Below, in pieces: positions 12,301-23,394 of a stretch of DNA of 64,000 bases (the first letter of the stretch is position 1; every line of letters begins with the position of its first letter). Location: positions 19,282,001-19,346,000 of the forward strand of contig OY292279.1 in assembly GCA_958496175.1 (NCBI GenBank), given 5' to 3'. Source of the stretch: Sisyra terminalis (taxonomy: Eukaryota > Arthropoda > Insecta > Neuroptera > Sisyridae). Position numbers and translations under genes: made by a program. The notes below the pieces were generated by a model that saw only the letters and a program-made list of their open reading frames with translations, made no database searches and was not told the origin of the DNA.

Positions 12301-12469
12301 TTGATTACCATCAGGTATTTCTACTTTAATCAAATATTTAACTTTGAAAAAAACGTTTTCTACCATCAAGGGAGTATGTAAAAGTGGGTCAATTTTAAGT
12401 GGTTATTGAAGTTAGCATGTTTAAATTAGTATATCTTAAAGCGCAAATAGTAGTTAATATTAGCTTATA

Positions 12470-12600
12470 GTTACTGCCCGTGAAATATTCACAGCCAACA
12501 CACCTGATAATTGGTAAAAATTGGTTATTGAATGCAATCGAAATGATAGTTGAAACAAATGATAACAATCAGTAAATTCAAATTTGAACACAATGATTGT
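12470..12600 (+). repeat. Dispersed repeat with GTGAAATATTCACAGC motif
   Basis: The motif GTGAAATATTCACAGC and the later CAAATGATAACAATCAGT part recur at 13225-13290, 41430-41545 (opposite strand), 53690-53745 and 62345-62460. No coding capacity; class unknown. Confidence 0.55.
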
Positions 12601-12735
12601 AAAACTGATAATAACAATATATTGAAAGGCTCAGAAGGAGAAAATGAAAATATTTAAAAAAAGGATTTTCATAACTTACCTTGTATTGATAAATTAGAGT
12701 TTAAAGAAAAAAAAATATGAACTGAATATTACATA

Positions 12736-12998
12736 GTACCGATTGTACTATCGATATTAAGACGATAGTAGCCTACTAATGGGACTCGTAAGCTATCTAA
12801 CTATGCATCAAAGCGAGTTTTACAATTTAGTAATATAAGTTATAGTAAGTATGTTATAGTATAAGTAATAATATGTATTTAGTAATATAATTACAATTTA
12901 GTAATACGGCACATCTCTCGTTTTGATTTACAACTAGATAGCTTACGATTCTTATTAATTAGCTAATACCGCCTTAATATAGATAGTAAAATCGTTAC
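12736..12998. mobile_element. Foldback MITE with arms of about 80 bp
   Basis: The left arm (GTACCGATTGTACTATCG ... CGTAAGCTATCTA ... CAAAGCGAG) pairs with the reverse complement of the right arm (GTAACGATTTTACTATC ... CGTAAGCTATCTA ... CAAAACGAG). TA lies next to both ends, which would fit a TA target as in Tc1/mariner-type elements. The centre is AT-rich with repeated TTTAGTAATA. Confidence 0.65.
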
Positions 12999-13009
12999 TA
13001 AAGCTCAAT

Positions 13010-13560
13010 TTGAATTTTTTTTTTTAAGTTATACTTCTTTAGCGGCATTATGAGAAAAAGATGAAAGTGAATTTGTAATTTAGTTGACGGAAGTGACTAC
13101 AATATAAAGTTGCTCATAAGCGGTTTAGCGAGCAAATTGAGGCGAGTGAAACCTGGCCAATTTACAAAGTAGGTACTATAAAGTAAATCAAGTTGATCTC
13201 ACCTCTATTTTAAATGAAAGAAATCAAAATGACAATTGAAACCAATGACCCAATGATAACAATCAGTTAGTTCAAAATTGAGAAAATAATTATTATATTT
13301 GTATTCCACTTACATGGATGTGTTCACAACTTTATATTCTTTATTCTTATCTTTGATGCAATTCAAACGTTTTCTTATTATATATTTTGATCTTTAAAGT
13401 AAACTGTGTTTATAATTATATCATAATTTAGTTATCACAAACCACTTCTTACACGTATGCCAATTCAGGCCCTACCTGAAGAGGCTATATTAGTGGATTG
13501 AAAACTTCTTTTTAATTACATCAAAGAAGTATAACTTCACACGCATGTACATAAGTACAC
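13010..13560. repeat. Repeat block with inverted 13-bp ends
   Basis: GTTATACTTCTTT near 13028 is inverted as AAAGAAGTATAAC near 13524. The ACATAAGTACACACACCG end is shared with 62710-62735 (ACATAAGTACACACATCG). It includes a copy of the CAATCAGTTAGTTCAAAATTG part also present at 62440. The element is non-coding and unclassified. Confidence 0.45.
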
Positions 13561-14616
13561 ACACCGTTTTTATTAACTTTTAAGTGTATTTTATGAATAA
13601 AAATGAAGTTTCTAAAATCTTTTTTTAAATATTTTTATTTAACTTCAATTTATGAAATTGCTTATCATAAAGAAACGTTTTTATTTTCTTTTCTTAAAAT
13701 AATCAAACAAAATATTTCAAACTTGCAAAAACGGTTTAAAATTTAAAATATTTAATACCTACATGTACGTTTGAAAAAAAAAAACATTTGTTCTACTTTG
13801 AATTTGGCTACAGAATTAATTAGACAAAACCAAATCCTTGCATGTAATAAATTACTCCCATTTTTAACCGAAACAATTTAGCTCACTTTCCATTTATTTC
13901 ACTTGAAAAAAATCCTTCCTCATAAATAACCTTCAACCCGTCATGAAAACTGCTCCAATTCTTCTCATTTAACACCCATTGAATGCTGCATAGTAATTAA
14001 GTACGACAAAATGCATCGTTTCAAAAAAAAAAAAATGCTTACTTGTAAAATTTATAGGTTGAACTTATTGTACGTTTTACTTTCTTTTACAAATAGTATT
14101 GACAATGAAAGAGTAAAATTGAGTGTAATTGATTTAATGTGGTTGAAAATTTTGCCAAGTTAGCACTTGAGTTTAACACAATATTCTATTGAATTGAATT
14201 ATTTTGATCATAGAAAAGGAGAAAAAAGACAGTGATATAAAGAAAATATTTTGTTTTTCTATTATAATTATTATTGATTCATATTCTTATTATATTGAAT
14301 AATTTGAAATAAATTGAATCAATTTACGAAAGTTTTTTCTGGAAATTATGTTGAATGCAATTGAGAAAGATTAGTTAAATGAAAAACTAAGAAATATGCT
14401 GATCAATAACAAAAATCTGTATGTAATTTTATTGCAATATTGATTTGGAAATGGCATCAACGATTTCTTAAAGTAATTATTTTTATAAATAAATTTAAGT
14501 TAAAGTAGGTAAAAATCGATTCTCATTAAAAGATTGTTGCATACAAATTTTTCTTGACAAGTTGGCATTCGTCGGTTTTCATATCACAATTTAAATTTCT
14601 ATTTAAAATGTTAACT
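13561..14616. other. Stretch without recognised genes
   Basis: AT-rich sequence. No supported exon or repeat. Confidence 0.5.
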
Positions 14617-14875
14617 ATCTATAAAACAAAGATACGAACGTTGATTATATATGGAGCAAGAATCTGATACCTTTTAAGGGTCAATTCCTACAAGCTGCGG
14701 GGAGCTGTTTTTGCTAATTTTAAAACAAACAAGTCTCGGAAATATCCCATTCAATCATCAAACTAATAATCTATAAAACATAGATATGAACGTTTATTAT
14801 AAATGGAGAAAAAATTTGGTACCTTTTTAGGGTTAGTTTCATCAAGCTGTGAGTCTTTCTGAGAAAAATACTACC
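14617..14875 (+). repeat. Direct repeat of about 105 bp, two copies 152 bp apart
   Basis: ATCTATAAAACAAAGATACG... at 14617 and ATCTATAAAACATAGATATG... at 14769 each continue through TGGAG..., GGTACC-like wording and CAAGCTG. The copies are about 80% alike by eye. Confidence 0.7.
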
Positions 14876-15227
14876 ACAAATATACGGTTTCAATGTTCAA
14901 AGTTCAACATGGTAGAATGGTAGAATTAAGTTACCACAAAACAACCGAAAATATCCCAACCCACTTAAATACAATCCCAATCAATGCGTTACCCAGGAGT
15001 AGTTTTCAATAAGCGTTTAGTAGACTCAAAGCTATTATCGAATTGATTCAATGACTTTGGGTAAGATTGCAGAAGTTAAAACCCTTATTGGAAGAAAAAT
15101 CTTCACTTACCCAAAGTCCAGCTATAAACATTAAAGATTTACCCCATTTAACAATACACAACGACACTATGAGGAGTTGCATGTCACCTAAATAATAAAT
15201 AAAATAAATCACCTAATAAAATCACCT

Positions 15228-15705
15228 ACTCGTCCAAGTCTTCCAAAACTGGGACTAACGAACGATCAGGGATGTCCCAGGTACATCCGAAACTCAAATA
15301 ACCTTAAAGGTATAGGATACCAACAATAAAAAAAAATCAAAAAAAATCTTACCACAATCTATATCAATCAATGAAAGAACACAGAAATCCAACTATGATG
15401 GAACCAACCGAATCTCTTCGTCTACCACAGAAATACTCGTTCAAGTCTTCCAAAACTGGGATTAACGAACGGTCAGGGATGTCCCAGGTACCTCCGAAAC
15501 TCAAATAACCATAAAGATACATATATATACATATACATATATACATATATACATATATATACATATATATACATATATAACCATAAAAAAATAAAAAAAA
15601 AAAAATTATACCACAATCTATACCAATCAATGAAAGAACACAAAAATCCAACTGTGATGGAACCAGATGGAACCAACCGAATCTCTTTGTCTACGACAGA
15701 AATGC
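15228..15705 (+). repeat. Tandem duplication, unit about 206 bp
   Basis: Two units start TACTCGTCCAAGTCTTCC (15228) and TACTCGTTCAAGTCTTCC (15434). Both run through CGATCAGGGATGTCCCAGGT-like wording, CCACAATCTATA, CAATGAAAGAACAC and GGAACCAACCGAATCTCTT. Minus-strand open frames across both (for example 15651-15364) are near-identical because of the duplication. Their product resembles nothing I know, and a decayed retroelement is possible. Confidence 0.75.
15518..15582. repeat. (TATACA)n microsatellite
   Basis: Runs of ATATACATATATACAT lie inside the second duplicated unit and are absent from the first, so they expanded after the duplication. Confidence 0.85.
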
Positions 15706-16226
15706 AAACACTTGAAGAGGAACAATCCTGGTGGCCTGAGGAAGTAGGGTGCTAATGGCTAAAAGTGAACCACAATTACAGTGAGACTAATGCTGAGTAG
15801 CGTCTTGAACCAAATGTCCTTATTATATTCATCATGGAACATTCTTCGTCTTAATCCAAAAATCGTTGTCGATGTATAATGATTAAAATGGGTGTCATTC
15901 GGGGAATTTCAAATTGCTCAGAAATTGCTAGACGGTCCTTGGAACATTACTCTAATGCGATTTGCGAAAGAATGTTTCCGTGTTAGAGTGAAATATATGG
16001 CAAATAAGATAAATGCAAAGGTTAATGATATATTGAAAAACATTGTACGTTACATTAAATCACAGAGACTTGTTTGGATCACATGGAGATAATAGTGGAA
16101 AATATAGTGTTATAAAGCCATGTAGGACCAGAATGGGATTGTCAGCAATAGGGCGTATAGCAAAGATGAAAAGTAGAAGGTGTAAGGGCCAAAAGGTCAA
16201 AGAATTGCAGGACTAACGAACTAGAG
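15706..16226. other. Stretch without recognised genes, possibly old retroelement
   Basis: Moderate base composition and a 66-codon open frame at 15892-16092 (plus), with no domain I recognise. It could be a remnant of a non-LTR element. Confidence 0.35.
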
Positions 16227-16617
16227 CAGTGGTTCCCAAATCAATGCCCACGGGCACCATGGTACCCGTCAACCGTTTTATGTGTCCCTTAATGCTGCCC
16301 TATGCTGTAAGACCACTTTAAAAGGTTTATTTAAGTTTGTAATACAATGTTTTAAAAAAATTAATAATTAGTAATTATACTTTTCCCGGTTGAAATTGCA
16401 TCTTTGAGGTATAGTTTGGTTTGTCTCCATCTCTCTAATAATGCCCTCTAGAAATGCGTTCTCCAGATTTGACCCAATTTCGACACAAAATTTGTATATT
16501 TTTGTAATTGTGTTTTTGGAGTTAAATATTGTTGTGCATTACCTGTATGTATTGTTCGCTATGTCCAACTGTAAATACACCATAACCTCTTGGGAGCAAA
16601 AGGCTTGGGAACCTCTG
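16227..16617. mobile_element. Complete 391-bp non-autonomous hAT-like element with 8-bp target duplication
   Basis: The left end reads CAGTGGTTCCCAAATC. The right end, reverse-complemented, reads CAGAGGTTCCCAAGCC (13 of 16 match). AACTAGAG flanks both ends exactly (16219-16226 and 16618-16625). The 8-bp duplication and the CAGNGGTTCCCAA terminus are hallmarks of hAT. There is no transposase, so it would depend on one supplied elsewhere. A chance open frame (16441-16623) crosses the right end. Confidence 0.92.
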
Positions 16618-16625
16618 AACTAGAG

Positions 16626-17709
16626 GCTCACTTTATTTCTTTTAGTATCCATCTATGGAGGACAATAACAGGCAATTGTAATGAATGGAAAAATATTTTT
16701 AACAAATTGGGTATTTGTTTTTGTTCAGTATCATTTAAACTATTTCAATCCACACTTTTTCGATTTATATTACATTTTAACGAAAAAAAAATGCAAATCA
16801 CCCTTTTAGTTTATTTCATTAAAAATAGTACTTTAAAACTTTGAAATTGAATTTTCCGAAACTCTCGTTTCGTGATTTCGTTTTCAATAGACCATTTATG
16901 GAGCTCTATTCGTTTCATATTGCTAGTAATTGATTATTCAGAAACGTAAATTGAATTAATTCACACATCTCGGTCGTCTTTTACGTTTTAGCCCTCAACC
17001 CCCATTCCATACTCATTTAGTCAGTCAATTCTATTGACACCCTTTCCACCAGTTGTACAACTTTGTCTTTATAATTCGATGTCGCACCGTCATCCTCGGT
17101 GGTTTCAATGAAAAACTTACACAGAATAAAGTTTATTTCGAGTAAATTTTCCTATTCAACACTCGCCCTTCATTCCCCTGTTTTGTCCGCAATATTCGTA
17201 TTTCACTACGTAAAATTGAACTAAATTGCATCAAATATTTATAATGGTTTCATAAGTTCATTTGTCTCATTCAAAATAAACGTTCGACAAAATTGAGGAA
17301 CTTGGAAAGTTTCTAAGTTGTAAAAGAAAAAGCATAATGCATCTTTAGAGAAAGAAAATTTAGAAGTCCTTAATAAGTTACTCAAATTTTGAATCATTCA
17401 TAAATTACATCTCTTATTTGGGACAATTTGAAGGGTTTTAAACATTGTGATGTCACAAAGTCAAAAATAATTTTTCATAAAATCGATCGGTACATTGGTC
17501 AACATTGGTTTTTGCATAGGTAGGTAATTGATTTTTGTACTAATACTAAAATTTTACTGCAAGTTGAAAAATTAAAATATTTTTTTTAAATTGAAGGGTA
17601 GATGTGATATTTTGTGGTGTCACATGGTAGAAAGAATAATGAAAATTTTGCTAATTGAAGCAGGAATCTTAAAATTTTTAATGTATTTTATGATTACCCC
17701 CTTTCCAGG
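16626..17709. other. Stretch without recognised genes
   Basis: The 16850-17200 part is somewhat less AT-rich but no exon is recognisable. No repeats seen. Confidence 0.5.
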
Positions 17710-18440
17710 ATAGACAAGAATAGCCAAGCCGTATTAAACTCACTAACAAAACCACAGATAAGCTCTAAACTGATCTGGAAATGTAAGGAAACCCTCACAA
17801 ACATGGCTACCAAAAACAAGGTGAACTTGGGATAGGTACCAGACCATAAGGATATCAAAAGAAATGAAAAGACAAATGCTCTAACCCGGAAAGGATTTCA
17901 GTCACTCTTTATAGGCCTTTACAGCAACAGCCTTTACTTGGTGTTACAAAATCGGCAGTGAAAAATACCATCAAATAATAGATTTACAAAAACCACTGCA
18001 TAATATGGAAGAATACTACTGGACAGAAGTACAGTAAAAGGATGATGGGAAAACCATCACAAAAACTAACAACTAAAATACTTGGTCTTGCAAGAAAACA
18101 GGTCAGAGTGATAAACGGTTTTATAACCGGCCAATGTGGAATGAAGAAGTACCTGTATACCATGAGATTATATGTGAATGATCCAAATTGCAGGTTCTGT
18201 TAGCCAGAAGATTAAACCGCTTCTTACGTTCTGTGGGAAAGTGGTGCTCTAAAAGAATGGAGAAGTGAGGAACTGGGGATAACAATCCCTGGAACTGAAA
18301 TTATCGGAAAGCACCTAGTACGACGAGTACTGAGGTTCGTCTAGCTGCTTGGTCCTAACTAGATGAAGTAAGGATCCAGGAAACACAATAAACCCAGAGG
18401 CTACAATATTGAATCTCCACTAACCTCATCCTGAATTTCT
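17710..18440 (+). pseudogene. Non-LTR retrotransposon ORF2 end: RNase H-like domain and C-terminus
   Basis: A plus-strand frame from 17710 reads IDKNSQAVLNSLTKP, then KLIWKCKETL, then after a TAG stop VPDHKDIKRNEKTNALTRKG. This matches the RNase H layout in non-LTR elements: D-S-Q-A in the middle, then VPGH..I.GNE.AD. The stop replaces an expected W (LG*VP for LGWVP), and the last catalytic AD has become TN, so the copy is dead. Further on, RMMGKPSQ, RKQVRVINGFITGQCGMKKY and CRFC resemble the Cys-rich C-terminus of such ORF2 proteins, with more stops and frame changes. The reverse transcriptase is missing. Fragments of the same 3' end lie inverted at 22205-22275 and 23395-23600. Confidence 0.75.
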
Positions 18441-20364
18441 GAATAATCCAACTTAATAAAAACAATATTTCCAAATTAAAATCAGTTAGTCATAAGAGGT
18501 ATGCAAGACAGTAAAGCACGTCCTTTTGTCGACCCTCACAATATTTTGTACATTTTTAGCTTGTTTTGTATCGAGGACTCTTCGCCGCCTCTTTACGAAT
18601 GGTACTCGTTATAAGATTGATATATTTTACCCTATCTTTCTAAATATCTGAAAAGATAAGATATACAGCAGGGTTTCAGATCCGATGACATAAAGATCCC
18701 TTCTTTGAACTTCTCCGTGAGTAAAGATGACAAGGCGGTCACGAGAGAGCACTGATTTAAAAAAAAAGTAAGAAAGTGAGGACTCGATGGCAATTATTAT
18801 ATTTTTGTTAGATTTATGACCAGGTATACTCTAGTTATACAATCTCAATGGTTCTTACATCTACGACATAGCAGTGGCCATCCACTTGGCGTATACCTAT
18901 AGTATAATTTAGTGTTGCAGCTTTAAATCCAAGGTCCTTTCTCTTTCTATATGTATGGGATCACGTGTACATCAATGATTGCACATTGATGACTTTATCG
19001 TTAGTACTATTCGGTACTGTTCAAAACAATATTGATTAAATGTTATGATACGGTATAGGTTATGTTTCTTTTCTCAGAATTTATTTCTTAATAAATACAT
19101 TTTAGTTGAAATTCTAGATAGCTGATCATCTCGATCAAATGAGGCGACAATTGGAGAGCATTAGATATTCTATTCGGTAGCAGAATTACGTAAAGTGAAA
19201 CATGAGTTCTTTATACTACATCTCTGGGTACATCCTAAAGAAAAATTATTGCAGAGAAGACAAATTTTATTATTTTATTTTCCTGAGTAAAAAAAAAATA
19301 TTCGTCTCATTATGGGAAAGAAAAATTGTCTTCGACAGAGATTTCGAAGCGGGAAACGATGTCGGCGGGCGCGGTGTGGTGAAAGAGTGTCATTTGGTAT
19401 AAAATATCGTTAAAGTTTTCCTCTAGTTATTGTTTCAAATTTTTTTATTTATCTCATCCAATTATTTCTAAGCGCCAATTCCATGCTGTCATTAGTTTCG
19501 GCCCTGTTGCCAATAAAAGCTGAGCTTACGAGATGTGGAGGCAAATGATTGCCTCACCTGGAACGAAATTCGAGATCGCACTTCACGAAAACTACTAACC
19601 AACTAATACCAACGATAACATGAAAAAAAAGGAAAAAGATAATTGAACCGAGAAAACCTTTAGCCATAATAAATCGGAAATTTATTGGATTTTTTTTCAG
19701 TGAAAACGTCGACGTTTACAATTAACGGTTTACAATCTGTTTTGTCTGCGATAAATTTAGTTTCGATTCTAGCGAAAAAATGTTTTCCTCTGTGAATTTT
19801 CTTTTTTGATAAAAACCCATTTTGACGGCTTACAACACACTAGAGCTAAACCATGTTTGTTCAAACGTGTAAAGCTCATTTCCTGATTGTACAAAGCTGG
19901 AAAGCTCGAACGAAATCCGATACGAAAGCGACGCAACGCCCCAACTCACCAACGTCTCCCTCTGGCGTCTCGATCGTGAATTTCCTCAGTCGTTTGACGA
20001 AAAACTTACACCATTTTGTCGGACAATGGTGCAACACAAACTAAGTTTTCATTCGAATTGTTCCAATTGATGTAGTTAATACAAGTAGTTACGGATTCAT
20101 TTTCCGTTTAATGTGAAAGCTAAAAGTTTTTCTCGCATCGCGTTGTCGAAGACAAAATCAGTTGCCGAGCGCTTGGCAACGCGAGACGAGCTTATTGAAG
20201 AGCTTTTAGTTTTATAGTTGAAAAGTTTCGCGAGAAATTGAAAGGAAAATGCACTTCGTTTGTTACTTGACTTATGATTTATAGATGAATAACGATTCAA
20301 TTGCGCGACAATGCTTTGAAATAAGTCAAACACTGACAAAGATTCTGAAATTTTCTTAATTCAG
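18441..20364. other. Stretch without recognised genes; GC-richer island 19320-20340
   Basis: The island contains open frames on both strands (19853-20044 plus, 20339-20097 minus) without recognisable domains. Composition differs from the AT-rich surroundings, so unrecognised exons or conserved non-coding DNA are possible. I cannot support a gene. Confidence 0.35.
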
Positions 20365-20450
20365 TAGCGTAGCATGCTGGTGCAGGGGGGTAGCATGGTC
20401 CCGGGTGGTACAGAAAATTGAGTGGCATTTGATACCTACTTCAATAAAAG
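20365..20450 (+). mobile_element. Possible hAT-like terminal fragment
   Basis: It begins CAGTAGCGTAGCATGCTGG and continues GGTCCCGGGTGGTACAG. The CAGT-G-GTAGC wording is common at hAT ends in insects. A partly similar inverted counterpart (AGTGGAGTAGG, CCACCCGGGG) lies at about 21980-22010, but no target duplication is visible. Confidence 0.35.
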
Positions 20451-20781
20451 ATTTTAATTTAAGGAAAAAAAGAACATTTTTGGATAGCTAAAGAATTAAG
20501 AGACTAAATTAATGAATAATAATATGTCTTATGACTCAATTTCTTCTTTATTACGATGCGTTTCAACAGTTTTTGGCGGTCTTCATCAGATAATGATTAT
20601 TTTGTCAGTTGTAAACAAATTTCATAAAGGTTGTTTGTTTTATTGTAAAATTTCAGATCCTCGATGATAATAGATTGATAAAATATTCAGAGGACTAGGA
20701 TCAAAAATAATCGATTAAACAAACAACAGATTGATAAAATATTCAGAGGACTAGAATAAAAAATATTTGGTTAAAACTTGA

Positions 20782-20832
20782 TTTATTACATGCGATGTTT
20801 CGGCTCCTTTATTGAACCTTCCTCAGGCGTTT
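20782..20832 (-). ncRNA. Hammerhead-like motif in the inner left arm
   Basis: Minus-strand reading: core CTGAGGA, extra A, stem II GGTTC/GAGCC (one G-U pair), GAAA, then ACAT in place of the self-complementary ACGT, then CGC. Stem I is weak. It looks like a decaying copy. Confidence 0.45.
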
Positions 20833-20963
20833 GTAAAAAATCGTTTTAACTTTGTTAAAAATTATCGTTGTCATAATTCATTTTTGTAGACACGGTACAG
20901 TTAATAAAAACAATAATAAAACTTCCAAAACATATAAAACTTAATTACGAATTTTTACGAAAA

Positions 20964-21004
20964 CCTGAGGAAGCCTCAATAAAGAAGCCGAAACGTCGCA
21001 TGTA
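20964..21004 (+). ncRNA. Hammerhead-like motif in the inner right arm
   Basis: The core CTGAGGA, extra A, a stem II that has lost pairing (GCCTC against AAGCC), GAAA, then ACGT and C. This is the inverted partner of 20782-20832 and is probably inactive. Confidence 0.4.
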
Positions 21005-21074
21005 ATAAATCAAGTTTTAATAGATTATTTTTGATCCTAGTCCTCTGAATATTTTATCAATCTATTGTTTGTTT

Positions 21075-21752
21075 TATATAATTTGTCGTTAAGGATGTTA
21101 TTTGGATCTAGTTTGTGGGCTTTGTATATTTCGTATTCTTCCAGGGTGATCATATGTCATCCTTTCATGCAAATATGTAGTGGCTAAAATTAGTTTCAAA
21201 ATTTAAGCATTGATGATTTTCGTCATAAAGGTATTTTGGTAAATTTTAAACTGTTGTTAAAGTAGGTTTCTTGGGTGTATCTTCCTTATACCTTGTTCCG
21301 AAAGATCTGCCAGTTTGGCCAATGTAGAACTTTTCACAGGAATCACATTTAATTTTATATATTCCAGTTTTAATTTTCGTTTCAATTTGGTTGTTCTCCA
21401 ATGGTTTAAGAATTTTCATTACGTTGTTGTTTGTTGAAAATGCAATATTGATGTTATTTTTCTTTAGGAAGTTGGCGATTGCAAAACTAAAATATATAAT
21501 TAAAGTTAGATTTTATAAATCTTTTGTTTTCTTTTGGTGGAGTTAGAAGAATGGATTTTTTAGTAAATTTCGATATTACTTTGTCTACGATTGAGCTGTT
21601 GTGTCCGTTAGTAATGGCGCTATATGTTTAATTATCTTATATTCTTCTTCACGAGCTTTGGTGCTAAGAGGGAACTTGATTGCTTTGTATACTAGACTGT
21701 TGTAAGCTGCTATTTTTTGGTTTCTTGGATAAAATGATGTTTTATGTTTAGG
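21075..21752 (-). pseudogene. Penelope-like element, 5'-truncated: end of RT and GIY-YIG endonuclease
   Basis: On the minus strand, from 21752, the reading KTSFYPRNQKIAAYNSLVYK is followed by AIKFPLSTKAREEEYKIIKH. That is the connector after a Penelope-type reverse transcriptase. Further on, GIYKIKCDSCEKFYIGQTGR and SFGTRYKED (about 21366-21280) give the GIY...YIG motif pair and the following catalytic R (GR.FGTR) of a GIY-YIG nuclease. Frame changes and stops separate these blocks, and the reverse transcriptase core is absent. In intact elements this nuclease nicks the target and the reverse transcriptase copies the RNA from the nick. The pseudo-LTR-like inverted repeats on both sides support the assignment. 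This copy cannot make a full protein. Confidence 0.8.
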
Positions 21753-21998
21753 TATTGACAAAATAATCAGAACCTGATGATGACAGCCCTAAACTGTTGA
21801 AATGCGTCGTTAAAAAGAAGAAATTGAGTCATAGGACTTATATTATTATTCATTAATTTATTAATTATGACTCGCAAATAAATAAAATATTTATTAATGT
21901 TAAAATTAAAAGACAATTGACTTTTTACCAATTTTTTTGACTAAAGAATAAAAAACAGGGCGGCAAATTTCCGGCCAACCCCGGGTGGCGAAAATCCT

Positions 21999-22169
21999 AC
22001 TCCACTCAAGGTTTATAAATTGCACAGGTTGCCCCATTACGAAGAATTACGACGTCATACGAAGAATTTTGAAATTTGAATTAGTCTGAAGATATGTACG
22101 AATTTCTTCTGGATACGTCACGTAACGCATGAGGCCACCTGTGTATTTTATAAACCTTGTACCCCACTG
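21999..22169. mobile_element. Short TIR element (about 170 bp)
   Basis: CAAGGTTTATAAATTGCACAGG on the left (from about 22006) pairs with the right end, which reads CAGTGGGGTACAAGG, TTTATAAAATACACAGG on the opposite strand. Inner parts around TTACGACGTCAT and TTACGTGACGTAT also pair. The right terminus CAGTGGGG suggests a hAT-like or similar MITE. The left terminus is damaged. Confidence 0.6.
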
Positions 22170-22204
22170 TCTAAATTAACATTAAATATGCATAACTTTT
22201 TTTT

Positions 22205-22275
22205 ATTTAGTTGGATTTTCCAGGATGAGGTTAGATGGAGCCTCAACACTGCAACCTCAGAGCTAATGTTGCAAA
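22205..22275 (-). pseudogene. 3' end fragment of the non-LTR element seen at 17710
   Basis: The minus strand matches 18370-18430 (the CCTCAGAG... and CTAACCTCATCCTG region), so this is a second, inverted 3' fragment. Confidence 0.6.
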
Positions 22276-23394
22276 AGTTAAAGAAATATTTATATTTAAG
22301 AAATAATATATCTTATCAATTCATGCATTTCTGCTAGCATTGTGGTAGCGTATTTTGGAAAATATATATGTTAATGTATTTACTGCAAAATATTTCTTTG
22401 TGTTGGAAAAAAACATTTTTAACATTTCGAATTGAGAAAAATGTATTGCTTAATTTTATTTTACTTTTTCTTTACTTCTTCACTGCTTTTTCTTGTTCAT
22501 ATTCTAGCGATTTTTGACTTTAGATTAACGTACAGTTAAGCGACTGTATATACGTAAATTCATATACGTAATTCGGATTATTCATACAATTAATTAATAT
22601 AACACCTCGTACAAGATGCTTAATGAATCGTTTTGAAAAAAAAATAAAAAGTACTAAATTTATGGCAAACGGCAGGTTTAGTAACTTTGATGATTGAATT
22701 CTACCCTCCAGAATCATCTTAGAATGGATGGCTCTACAAATTGGAGGTAGCCATTTTCTTTTACTAGTATCTTGAACTAGGATTCTAATCCATCTTTTTT
22801 CTTTTTAATTAAATATTATTAGATTTTTCATTGCTACATCCAAAAGGGAGTCTTTTTAATCTTGTAATGTGATCTATCCAATCAATTTATTCTAATTTAG
22901 TGCAAACAAAACCAAATAACAAAAATAAGATTTTTTTAAAATTACAATAATGATCCAAACAATTAAGTCCAGGAGATGATCTTCACGTCTATTCTTAAGA
23001 ACGTAGGTGCATACAATGGATCTTATATTAGTTGGCAATGACTGGAGAATCATTTCCGTATGGTTTTCAAAATCATTTTGATCGAAATTTAAAAGAAACT
23101 CCGGAAGATGACGTTTACGTTTAAGTGAATGTATTCTGGGGAATCCCATATACATTATATCCGTAAACAATGATTCAAAAAACTTCTATGTGTGTTTTTC
23201 ATATTGATTCTACAAAAAAATTAAACAAAACTCCAGAAGATGGTGTCCACACCTACTTCTACGAATCTTACATTATTTGTAATCAGGGACCCCAAAATTC
23301 TTTAAGTAAGTGATTAAAGCTCATTTATAAAAAAAATAAAAATAATCAGCTTCAAGAAAGAGATTTCTGGATTTCCTCTTGCGTGGAAGAGTTT
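22276..23394. other. Stretch without recognised genes
   Basis: A weak direct duplication links about 23060-23115 and 23195-23250 (both with AACTCC-GAAGATG). The minus open frame 23170-22892 falls over this and has no recognisable domain. Confidence 0.4.

Larger units (their letters stand above)
20722..21074. repeat. Inner inverted repeat with ribozyme-like motifs in both arms
   Basis: The left arm (20722-20832) and right arm (20962-21074) share GATTGATAAAATATTCAGAG, AAACTTGATTTATTACATG and the CCTGAGGAAG block in opposite orientation. A 28-bp piece of the left arm is also directly duplicated just upstream (20671-20699). Penelope-like elements often sit between such inverted pseudo-LTR pieces. 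Confidence 0.8.
20505..21860. repeat. Outer inverted repeat around a Penelope-like remnant
   Basis: The left arm 20505-20608 and right arm 21756-21860 are about 104 bp each and pair almost throughout, for example ATGACTCAATTTCTTCTTT against AAAGAAGAAATTGAGTCAT. Both arms include a degraded CTGATGA ... GAAA motif. The arms enclose the GIY-YIG remnant and the inner inverted repeat. Confidence 0.8.

Noticed and set aside
15364..15676. Two overlapping minus-strand open frames of 67-95 codons
   Set aside because: They span a tandem duplication and a (TATACA)n tract. The low-complexity YIYMYIY run is microsatellite translation.
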